From Vitrella brassicaformis (lineage: Eukaryota; Sar; Vitrellaceae): a stretch of DNA of 64,000 bases. Below are positions 16,701 through 26,320 of this stretch, piece by piece. Location of the stretch: positions 36,442 to 100,441 of the forward strand of contig CDMY01000353.1 of assembly GCA_001179505.1 (NCBI GenBank). The letters are read 5' to 3'. The position numbers were made by a program, and so were the translations under genes. Position 1 is the stretch's first letter; every line of letters begins with the position of its first letter. The notes under the pieces were generated by a model. That model made no database searches and was not told where the DNA came from. It worked only from the letters and a program-made list of their open reading frames with translations.

Positions 16701-16801
16701 TGTGGTTGTGTGGTTGTGTGGTCGTGTGTGCAGGTCAGAGGGAGGTGCCCGCCACGGCTGGTGTGAGGGATGTCGGGCGGCCACTGAGTAGGGTAGGCTA
16801 G
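13751..16801 (+). CDS. Eukaryotic protein kinase with long disordered tail
   Basis: About ten exons, roughly 750-800 residues. The kinase domain is near the N terminus: glycine loop GRGGIASVFE, lysine in WAVKQI, glutamate in RLCCEESYF, catalytic loop HRDIKPDN (14400), metal-binding segment LLDYDF (14490), APE-type motif MAPEVFEGNY (14690) and the final Arg region HRCPD. The activation segment lacks the usual DFG glycine and reads Asp-Tyr-Asp. Introns split most subdomains, and several carry TG repeats before CAG. The rest of the protein, from about 15170 on, is Pro/Arg/Ser-rich and disordered, with poly-Pro near 16310 and 16530. The start is the ATG at 13751; upstream the frame has only non-ATG codons. 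Substrates are unknown. I cannot place it in a kinase group with confidence. Confidence 0.85.
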
Positions 16802-17176
16802 ACAGAGGGGGGATGGACAGGACATGCAGCGGTATGTACCTCTCCTCGCTGCCTCGACAGACAGTAGATCGTAGATACGCATGCCACGCCCAGACGTGAC
16901 GCGGACTTGCTCAAACCGTCGCAGTGACACGGCATGGCAGCACGCATTTGTTCATTCACTCAGTCACTCAGTCAAATTGTCGGTAGAGTCCCTCCCTCCG
17001 CACATGACCCATCGGACCGTCCAATGCCACGCCACATGGACCCACCCACCCACCACCATGTATCACGCTGGGTTGAAATCAGCCACGCACACGCACGCGT
17101 CGAAAAGAAGGACCGACGGGAGAAAGCAGGCAGGCAGGCAGGCAGGCAGAGGCGGGGTCTTGCATGGTATGTTGAC
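16802..17176. other. Convergent gap between genes 7 and 8
   Basis: No gene is seen. It contains short simple repeats such as CAGG near 17130-17150 and the presumed 3' UTRs of the kinase and of P2. Confidence 0.4.
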
Positions 17177-17278
17177 TTAGTCGAAGAGTGAGAAGCCCAT
17201 GTCCTCGTCCTCCTCCTCTTCCTCCTGTGTGCAGCCAACCACACCACAGACAGACAGACAGACAGTATGAGGGCAGCC

Positions 17279-17309
<31 letters not shown>

Positions 17310-17856
17310 AGTGGTGGCTGGTCTGACCTCCTTCTTCTCTTCCTCCTTGGCCTCCTCCGCCGCGACAGCTGCGCCACCTGCGCACACACACAGACACGCA
17401 ATACACAGAGGGTGAGAGCATCAGGTTGTCGTTCGCCGATCGGTCAGCGCCTGGATGAGCGTGTGTTGTTTGGTCCTTACCTGCGGCAGGTGCAGCTCCT
17501 CCAGCAGCGACAGCAGCTCCGCCACCGCCACCAGTGGGCACAGACTGGAGCTTCGTCAGACCATCAGCAATCACCTGAATTGAACACACCACACCGTCGC
17601 ACAAACACAAGTGTGCCCACACAGCGACACCCCCAGTGACGTGTTTCACGCAGATCTTTCCTCCCCTCGCTTCCCCTGCCCTCCCACCGACCTCGTGAGG
17701 TGACTTGCCCTCCATCTCGCTGAGAAGCTTCTCCAGGATGTCCGAGTCGACGTCGATGGCCACCGACGACAGGATGTTCTCGATGTCGGACGCGGACGGG
17801 CTCTCGTTGCCGCCCAGCACCGCCATCAGATACGCAGCAACGTACTTCATCGCCAT
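17177..17856 (-). CDS. RPLP2: 60S acidic ribosomal protein P2
   Basis: Ribosomal stalk protein that recruits GTPase translation factors to the large subunit. Four exons (about 17856-17693, 17576-17482, 17378-17330, 17229-17177) join to about 115 residues, the usual size. The N terminus MKYVAAYLMAVLGG and the SADI/DSDILEKLLSEM region are typical of P2, followed by the GGAAVAAG-type hinge and the conserved acidic tail EEEDEDMGFSLFD that binds elongation factors and SRP/ricin-type partners. The ATG at 17856 encodes an extra Met-Ala before the canonical MKYVA start; the second ATG two codons later is an alternative. It diverges from the TLDc gene with 326 bp between starts. Confidence 0.96.
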
Positions 17857-18182
17857 TTTGACGCAGAGCGAGGCGCAGATCAGATCTGCCTTGCGAGCTA
17901 AACATGACCAAACCACTGGCCGAACGCGATCGGGCGAGATTTGAAGACAGGGGAGGAGTGCGAGGCGCTGCACGAGTCCTTGCCCAGCATCCTTAGAGCA
18001 CCCTTGGCTCCGCAGACCGCCGTACCCGTTCGCTGTGCTTGTGTCTGTGAGCCTGCCCTCCTCTCTACATCCCTCGGCCGCACTCATCTCCTCGTGCGTC
18101 CACAGGTCGAAGGTGCTGCCCGAGATAAAGATGAAGCTACGAGGGAAGGTGGCTGGGCTTTGACTTTTGAGCGCAGAGGTCT
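17857..18182. promoter_or_regulatory. Divergent promoter region, P2 and TLDc genes
   Basis: 326 bp between start codons. It holds a 19-nt sequence at 17913-17931 that recurs exactly at 20387-20405, both preceded by a TTGCGAGCT stretch. This is the best candidate regulatory motif in the region, though its role is not shown. Confidence 0.4.
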
Positions 18183-19872
18183 ATGAAGCAACGAGGTGCC
18201 CGCGCTTTCCCTCTCACTACTACCAGGATGAGGGTGCTGATGATGGCCGTCACGCGGAATTTGGTGCTGATGATTCTTTGTGGGGCGTGGACCTGTTCAC
18301 AGCAGGTACACACACTGTCAGAGGCCATCATTTGATGCTTCAGTGTGCAGGGCCAACTTGTGTGTTTCAGGTGCATTTGCGCCGTGTGCAGGAGGCCTCT
18401 CCGCCGAACGGCACGTCGCTGTCTTCGTCAGAGTATGAGGGGCTGCTCGGCCTGGTTGGCAACGGCACTACACAGCTCACCTCACTCTACCGGTAGACAC
18501 GCACATCATGCCAACAGAGAAAGCTAATGGGCCGATTCCGTCTGTGTGTGTGTTGGTGTGTATGTGTTGTGTAGGACGTCTGTGCACGGCACCTCCTATC
18601 TCGATCTGCTGGACAAAGTGGGCGACGCGAAGCCTCTCGTGTTGGTGATTCGCAAGGACAAGTATGTGTTCGGCGGCTTTATCAATTGCGGCATACAGCT
18701 GCCCGACGACCCCACCGACTGGCACAGATACGACTGTGATACGTGGTATTTCTCGCTGGCCGGCCACTTCACCCAGCCGACCAAGATAGACATCACCGGA
18801 CGGGGTCAGATTAATGAAGTAAATAATCAGTGGGTGCTTGTGGCGGGGAGAAACGCGGATGTGGGGGCGAGTGCAAAAGTGTTTGTCGGTGGGGATCTGC
18901 ATCTGGGCTGGGGTGACAATGAGCGGCCTGCCGCAGACATTCGCAGCTGCTCTCAGTGGCTTCACGGCAACGATTTGCCTGAGGGCTACACGGGAGAGAC
19001 GATGTACCAAGGAGGTGCTGTGTTCGGTGGGTCAGAAAAATTCATGGCTGACGAGATCGAGGTGCTGCAGGTGGGCAGTGATATGGCCTCCGCTGACACG
19101 GAAGAGGTATGTAGACACGCCATCCGCCCGTTCACTCGATCGATGCTTGGTGTGCATCCCTCGCTGATTATTCCCAGGCTTCTGTACAGGGATCCCTGCC
19201 TGACGAGGCGTCGCTGCCTGCGTCAGAACATGAGGGGCTGCTCGGCCTGCTGGGCAATGACACCACAGACCTCATCTCACTCTACCGGTAGACACACACA
19301 TCTCATGCCGTGATGCCAACAGCTGCCAGACGGCTCGCGCTCTCTCTCTCCCCCCCTCTGTGTGTGTGTGTGTGTGTGTGTGTAGTACGTCTGAGCACGG
19401 CACCACCTACGATGACCTGCTGGACTCAGTGGGCGACGCAAAGCCTCTCGTGTTGGTGATCAAGAAGGATGAGTATATCTTCAGCGTCTACATCAGTGCC
19501 GGCCTCCGGCTGCCTGACGAGCCGACTGGCGACCATGAGTACGATTGTGATGTGTGGTGGTTCTCACTGGCCGGGCATTTTCCTACACCGACCAAGATCG
19601 ACATCGGCCGAGGTCAGTGGGTGCATGTAGCGGGGAGGCAGGGAAATGCGGGTGGTGCGAATGTGCACATCGGTGGGATGCTGGATCTGGGCTGGGGTGG
19701 AAGTGTGTCTGGCCGGCCTGCTGCCGACATCCGCAGCTGCTCTCAGTCGACTGACAGCGACGATCTGCCTGCGGGCTACACGGGAGAGTGGGAGTATGGC
19801 GATGCTGCCTTGGGTGGGTCGTATGAGTTCATGGCGGATGAGATAGAGGTGCTGCATTTGGTGGGGCTGTGA
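18183..19872 (+). CDS. Tandem TLDc-domain protein with predicted N-terminal signal sequence
   Basis: Five exons join in frame to about 470 residues. Residues 1-41 (18183-18305) carry a hydrophobic segment (LVLMILCGAWTC) resembling a signal peptide. Two homologous modules follow (18370-19110 and 19178-19872). Each has a linker ending SLYR, an intron at the same Arg codon, then a TLDc-type domain: HGT.Y..LLD.VGDAKPLVLVI, a YVFGGF/YIFSVY strand, W.FSLAGHF, ADIRSCSQ, LP.GYTGE and FMADEIEVL. The modules are about 60 percent alike and share intron position and phase, so the gene grew by internal tandem duplication. TLDc domains elsewhere occur in oxidation-resistance and V-ATPase-regulating proteins and are normally cytosolic, so a secretory signal is unusual. 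The TGA is at 19870-19872. Confidence 0.78.
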
Positions 19873-20900
19873 GGGAGGGAGAGAGCTGTGTCTGGTTGTC
19901 TGTCTGTCTGTCTGTCTGTCAGGTTGTCTGTCTGGCTGTCTGGCTGTCTGTCTGTCTGTCGAAGTGCTGCACACGGGGCAGTGACTGAGTGAAGTCTATG
20001 TCTGTCTGCCAGTGTGTGTGTCTCTCGTAACTCCCCTTTTCCATCTCCTATCGCTCATGTGAGTGGCTGCCTCCTCTCTCTCGTGAGGCATCTTAATTTT
20101 CCGAGTCTTGTATAACATAGTGATTCAGTGTCGGCGTAGGTCAATCGGGCTTACCTGACGGTCATCTGTGACGCGTCTGGCCTGTCTGCCTGCTTGCCTG
20201 CCTGTCTGAAATGTGTGTGTCTGTGTGTCCTGATCGAGTACCTAACAGACAGACAAACAGCTGCGTGAGTGACTGGGTGCACGTCGGTAGTCAGTCAATC
20301 GATTTGACTGAGTGCAGGTGCATCGCAACAAATGCATTCTTCCATCGATGCTGGCTCTGCACCAGATCTGGTCTTGCGAGCTCAAGCCACTGGCCGAACG
20401 CGATCTGCGGCGAAAAAAGAGCATGAGCGCGAGAGCTTTTATGGACACAGCATCGCGCATCTGCCCCAGGGGCCGGGACTTCGGTGTCCGTTAGCGAACG
20501 ATTGAACGAACGAACGAACGAACGAACGAGAACTTCTGCCACAAGCTACTTGACTACCGATGGATCACTATTGAACAGACCCCACAGCACTGACAGCCCC
20601 TCGCTCACCCTCGACCCGCCAGGTTGCCTGAGGCCCTCCGATCTGTACCTGCCTGACGAGTCCGTACAGGCGGGGCTGGTGCTTTGCGACAATCAGCGAC
20701 ATCCCGATCAGCCGTCAGCATGGGAATGTGGATCGCTGTTGCTGGAATGTGCGCCTGAAGAGCCGTCAGCTGAGGCGTTTGACCTTCTGAATTGTGAGGA
20801 GAAGAGGCGGTGGACCAAGTAGCAAGTCGAAGGTGTCTGAGGCCCTGAGAGCCTCATCGTCGTCGACCAGTTCCACGCTCTATCAGTCAGCAGAGCCATC
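19873..20900. other. Intergenic region between genes 9 and 10 (tandem orientation)
   Basis: This is the only same-strand junction in the window. It starts with GTCT/GGCT simple repeats (19895-19962), holds the second copy of a 19-nt motif at 20387-20405, a GAAC tandem run near 20500-20530 and an open frame of about 110 codons ending at 20822 that lacks an ATG. The last could be an unrecognised 5' exon but cannot be joined with confidence. Confidence 0.4.
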
Positions 20901-21882
20901 ATGGCTCGTGAGAAGGGCGGGTCAGCGTCGGGATGGGAGGATCCAGCGCACCAGATCGGATGGATAGCAGCCACCAAGCCGCAGCGGAACTGCAGAAAGC
21001 CACCCGCACAGCAACAGCACAGCGAACGAATGGAGGTCGACGAGAGGCCACAGCGGCGCGGGCGGGGCTTGGCTCGAGGAAGACGACAGGAGCGTCGCAG
21101 CCCGTCACGCAGGCGACCCCGCTCCCCTCCCAAAGGCGACGCACCTCCTCGGCAGAAGAACAAGGCACCACCAAGGGAGCCCAAACGAGATGCACCAGCA
21201 GCAGCCCCAGCAGCCGCAGCAGCAGCAGCAGCGGCTGCCGCCCCGGCACCGGCAGCACCAGTGGCAGCAGCGCACGGGCAGGGTGCTCAAGGGACGGCAG
21301 GCAGCCAGTCAGCCGAGGCTGTATCGTGTCAGCAGGATGACATGAAGGAATTCATGAAGGCCTACGACGAGTCGGGTGCGGTGGTCCCGCCGCTGGCCGG
21401 GGCGGGCGACGGGCATGGTGAGGTCAAGGCCCATGTGGTCGTGGTTGGGGCGGGGGTGGCGGGGCTTGCAGCTGCGGCCGCACTCAAGAAGCGAGGCTAC
21501 AACGTGACCATCCTGGAGGCGCGTGAGAGGTGGGCCAGAAACAGAGAGAGGGGGAGGGGGGGCAGGTGTATAGACAGACGTGTTTGGTCAAATGTGTGTT
21601 GTTGTGTGTGATGTGGATGGATGGGTCAGGAATGGCGGCAGGATACAGACGCAGAGCTTCGCGCGGAAACGCGGCCTGCCAGAGACCAACGTGAGACCTG
21701 TACGCACACACCCATTGATTGGCACATGCCCACACCAACATGATGCGTGTGTGTGTGCCGTCCATGCAGTACGACCTCGCCGCCAATTGGATGCACATAG
21801 CCCCGGGCGACCCGCACTACCCCTGGGATATCGCCGCTGCGCTGGGCGTGGAGACATCCGCTGTGCCAGGTACCCGCCGCAC

Positions 21883-21917
<35 letters not shown>

Positions 21918-24092
21918 CTACAGAAGAGGCCATGGATGGATGGATGGATGGTTGCAGGAGGGAAGTGGGAGCCGACCCAGTGGACCGTCTTCCACGACGA
22001 GCTGACTGGCCAGAAGGTCGACCAGGTCCTCGTCGTTCGGTAGGCTACCACAGACGTACATCACTCTCACTCAATTCCATCTGATCTCATCTCCCGCTGT
22101 TTCCTCCTTTTTTGCTTTTTTCCTTCAGTGCGCACCGTCTGTACGAGCGCACCACGGCCCTCATGCTGGCAATGAAGAAGAAGGAGGACCATCCAGCGGC
22201 AGCGCCCCCCACTATCGGTGGCCTGCCCCTCCCCCACTTCCCGCCCTCCGCCGACAGTTCCTTCGGCAGCTGGTTTGCCATCGCCCTCGACCGTGCAGCA
22301 GAGGAGGAGCGCCAGGCGTGCCAGGAACCCCCTCAAAAGAAGCGCCGGAAGGGGGCCACACAGGCGGCACAGGCGGCATCCGAGGCCGCTGACCAGGCCG
22401 ACAAGCTCGATGAGGAGGTCGACCTGCTGCGCCGGCTGGCCGTCAAGATCGCACAGCGGGGGTTCGGCTACAACTGTCAGCTGGACGACCTCTCTCTCGT
22501 GCCCTCTCTCGAGGCGCTGGCCAGCCAGCAGCAGCCCGCCGCTCACAAGAAACCCACGCGGCCGACTGATCGACAGCTGAAGGACCGTGCGGCGGGCGAG
22601 GCCGACTACATGCGCCGCTATAAGGCCGGCAAGGGTTTCCTGCCCGTCGCCACGCCTCAGCTGTCGATCTACGACCCTCCTGGCCTGCTGGCGCCGGCGG
22701 CCAACGCGTACACCACTCTCGACCTGTTCAAGGTGTCGCCTGAGGAGGCGCAAGAGCTGAAGCGCAAGAGAGACGATGGCGGGGACGGGCGGGGAGGGGC
22801 AGACGGGGGAGAGGAGGACGAGGGTGAGGAGGACGAGGGTGAGGAGGGCGTGCAGCAGCCCCAGAGAAAGAGGCGCAAGGAGGGGGGCCACGGCAGGGGC
22901 AGGGACAGGAGGAAGAGGGCGCCAAAGAGAGCTGCAAGGGGAGCATACGACCCCTTCAGACGGGCCAACATCGACCACCAGGTCAGGCACCTGATCCACA
23001 GCCAGCCACAATCCCTGACACACAGACTTCACTTGTGTGTTTGTCCGTCTGTTTGTGTTGGGTGTGTTGCAGCTAACAGAGGGGGACAGGCTCTGCACGA
23101 GAGGCTACAGCTGGCTCCCCGACTTCCTCGTCGATTCGGCCGCCCTCCAGGACAACATCGTCCACACGGCCGTTGTCAACGAGGTTCGAGTGGTCCACCA
23201 TGGGGACGGCAGCAGCCACGTGGAGGTGACCACAGCCGACGGGGACGTGTACAGCGCCCTGAAGGCCATCGTCACCGTGCCGGTTGGCGTCCTCAAGGCC
23301 AGCAACGACACGGGCTCCCGCATCGCCTTCGAACCGCCACTGAGCGCCGCCAAGCAGCAGGCGTGCGAGCGGCTGGGCGGGGGCGGACACAACAAGGTGG
23401 TGCTGCGGTTTGACGAGTGCTTCTGGGACGAAGCCGAGCAGTTCATCAACTGCACCGACCCATCTGTGCAGTTCATGAACCTGCACGCCTTCGACCCGGC
23501 TAATGCCACCAACACACTGGTACGGATGCTGGATGGGTGGGCACACACCACACACACGCATCCACCTCTCTATTGTATCTGTGTCCGTCTGATCGTTCAG
23601 GTGGCCCACCTCTTCGGGCAGCATGATCTGCAGAAGGAAGAGACGGTGGGCAAGGTGGTCACCCTGCTGGCCGGCATGTATGGCCTGGACATCGACGACC
23701 TCCGTGGTGGGCTGGTGGACGCCGAGGTGACGAACTGGGACACTGACCCGTTCGCACTCGGCTCGTACAGCTATCATCGGCCCGGAGGCAGCGCGGACGA
23801 CATCGAAGAGCTGGCGACCGCCCATCCGGAGCCCGAGAGCCACGAGGGGGTTGACACGAGGCCAGCTGTCTTCTTCGCCGGAGAGGCCACCAGGTGGGTG
23901 GGGGGTGTGGGTCGGCAGATGCATTTTGTTTGTCCATGCTCTTTATGTCGGTGTGTGTGTGTGTGTCGTTGATTCGTTCAGCATTGCGGGCAACCAGTGC
24001 GTCCACGGTGCCATGCACAGTGGAGTGCGTGCGGCGCTGAGGCCCTCGCCGCCATCCACGCCATCTCACACCCACTGTGGGCGACATCGTAG
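20901..24092 (+). CDS. Flavin-dependent amine oxidase, LSD1/polyamine-oxidase type
   Basis: FAD enzyme oxidising amines (polyamines or methyl-lysine). About eight exons, some 880 residues. Residues 1-160 are low-complexity: RS/RRP-rich, nuclear-localisation-like, then a poly-Ala/Pro tract. The dinucleotide-binding motif HVVVVGAGVAGLAAAAALKK with the acidic strand end ILEARERNGGRI is at 21430-21640. Substrate-domain segments follow (YDLAANWMH; GYSWLPDFLV; VTVPVGVLK; LRFDECFW), and the C-terminal FAD motif FFAGEATSIAGNQCVHGAMHSG ends at about 24030. A 280-residue insert (22170-22980) with KKRRK, helical EEVDLLRRL segments and acidic/basic runs interrupts the oxidase domain where LSD1 has its tower. 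No SWIRM domain is visible. The 3' end is uncertain: the frame stays open toward the gap at 24570, while a one-base shift at about 24037 gives a normal ending at TAG 24090-24092. Confidence 0.88.
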
Positions 24093-26320
24093 GCCCTGTA
24101 GGGTGCCTGCGCAGGCACCTCCCCCCCCCAGCCATGATAGGGTCTGGCCGCCTGTCTGCCTAGCTAAGCTGCCTGTCCCTCGTCGACGATTGCTGTCTTT
24201 GTTCCTTCTCTGCTTGTCTTTGCTTCAATTGGACCTCACTGGGGCCCCTGCGTCCAATTTGCTGCTATTGCTCCTGGTAGAGCTTCCTTTGCTATGGCCT
24301 GCCTTTCATATTGCTGAGGTTCTGAGCCGTTTGGCTGCTGCTGTGATGACTAGGTCGTCTCATCCACACCCCACACTCACTGCGCTGACTAAGAGAGAGG
24401 GAGAGGGAGAGGGAGAGAGGGAGAGGGAGGGAGGGATATATATATATATATTGCTGTGGTTGAGGTCGTATTTGTTGTATTTGCTTGCTCTTAGCGTCCG
24501 TGGGTGTGCGTTGGTGCGTGCCTGCGCGTATGGTGTTCACTCGATGTGGGCGTGTTGGGGGGGGGGGGGNNNNNNNNNNNNNNNNNNNNNNNNNNNNNNN
24601 NNNNNNNNNNNNNNNNNNNNNNNNNNNNNNNNNNNNNNNNNNNNNNNNNNNNNNNNNNNNNNNNNNNNNNNNNNNNNNNNNNNNNNNNNNNNNNNNNNNN
24701 NNNNNNNNNNNNNNNNNNNNNNNNNNNNNNNNNNNNNNNNNNNNNNNNNNNNNNNNNNNNNNNNNNNNNNNNNNNNNNNNNNNNNNNNNNNNNNNNNNNN
24801 NNNNNNNNNNNNNNNNNNNNNNNNNNNNNNNNNNNNNNNNNNNNNNNNNNNNNNNNNNNNNNNNNNNNNGTTGGGGGGGGGGGGGTGGATGGCACAGACA
24901 CACACACACACACACAAGGATACCTTGAGAGTTGGTGGAGGGAGTGGTGGAAGGAGAGGATAGGAGAGTGGACAGGATCTTGCCTGCCGACCTGTGTGGT
25001 GGATGGATGGATGGATCCATCATTCACTCACCAGAGAAGTGGTACTATCTATAAGGAGGGGCGCGCCAAGTGCCAATACCGTCCCAACACGCTATAGAGA
25101 GAGAGATAGCCCACCTACTCACTCCATTAAGGCAGGCTATTACACGTACGGCCATGCGTGTGTGTGTGTGTGAATGGGTGCATGGCATGGTCTGGCACAT
25201 GTGCACATGTGAGGCTGGCTGTTCATCAGTCAGTGCTCATGCTCAACATTTGTGACCTCTCAGTGTAGTGATGATGTGCTCTGATTTCCTTTGATGGCCA
25301 TTTGACCGATTGATAGAGGCCATCCATCTGGTACAGTCGTGTCGTGTGCCTTGCTTGTGAGTAGGTAGAATGACTGCTGCCTGGCTGGCTGTCATGCTTT
25401 TCGTTGTCTGGGCTCGTTTAGTGTGACTGACTGGTCATCCTTTGACTACGGTACGCCTTCACCAACCTACCGGACATGTCTCTCTCTTCACGTGTCCGGG
25501 CTGCGCGACTCGTTCGTCTGCCCTCTCTCTGTCGCACCTGCCTGCCTGCGTTCCGGCCGACACACACACGTCACGTACACAGTACCCATCTGCAGCCAAT
25601 GTGTGTGGGTGTGTCTGGGTGTCGATCTGTGATGTGGGTGAGACGTACGTCGATTTCGATTGAAGCGATCTATTCCACCAGCCACCTCGCACACGCACAC
25701 GCATAGCACAGGCACACGCACTCACATACACTGACTGATGACTACTGACAGGCGTGGCACGTGTGGACGTCCACTCCATGTGTGTGAGTGTTCTTGCCCA
25801 CCTGTCTGTCCGTTGCCTGGTCTCGATGGATGGAGCTGCCTATTTGCTATCTGTCTGTCTGTTACGGTCCTGACCTTTGCTCTTTGCTGAACTACTACTT
25901 GGGACCGACCGTTTGGGTCAGTCAGTCCACGGACCGCCAATCGATCTACTCTGCATGGACTCATTCATTTCATTCATTCAGGTGTATACCACACGTACGA
26001 ACGACTGAGGGCGCAAACACCGGTGCATTCGAAATCATTGCAGGAGGTTGATGCAGTCATTCATTCATTCATTCAGAGCATTGGAGCATTCTATTCATTC
26101 ACGAGGCAGTCAGTACATATACATACTTACACAGGAAGGGAGGGAGACCCACCCGCCACCCCACTGTCATGTGTGCACACGCTGTGCACCTGCCCTGTGC
26201 TGTGCTGCACTGTCTTGTCTGTGCCACTGGCACAGACCGTAGTCTAAGCTCATGATCCATCCATCCACTTCTCTCTTCACCCCACCCCATCCCATCCCAT
26301 CTGTCTTTCTATTCCACCAA
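24093..26320. other. Large convergent intergenic region with gap
   Basis: No coding exon is supported. It holds GA-rich and TA microsatellites (24393-24450), the 300-N gap, GGAT/ATTC/CATT simple repeats (25000-25020, 25965-25980, 26055-26100) and GTCT runs. It separates two convergent genes. Confidence 0.5.
24570..24869. other. Assembly gap of exactly 300 N
   Basis: The gap is bordered by G homopolymers on both sides (24557-24569 and 24873-24885). It lies in the convergent intergenic region. Confidence 0.95.

Noticed and set aside
20505-20530. GAAC tandem run as a possible CRISPR-like array
   Set aside because: A plain tetranucleotide microsatellite with no spacers, in a eukaryotic genome.
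20484-20822. Open frame of 112 codons upstream of the amine oxidase
   Set aside because: It starts from GTG with no in-frame ATG, has a GAAC repeat in its first part, and no splice pair joins it to exon 1. It may be a 5' exon but cannot be supported.
22067-23924. Long minus-strand Leu/Val-rich frames opposite the amine oxidase
   Set aside because: They are antisense shadows of GC-rich coding exons; the plus strand holds the FAD and substrate motifs.
24292-25027. Long open frames crossing the second N gap
   Set aside because: Their length comes from the Ns; the flanking codons are GA, TA, CA and G homopolymer repeats.
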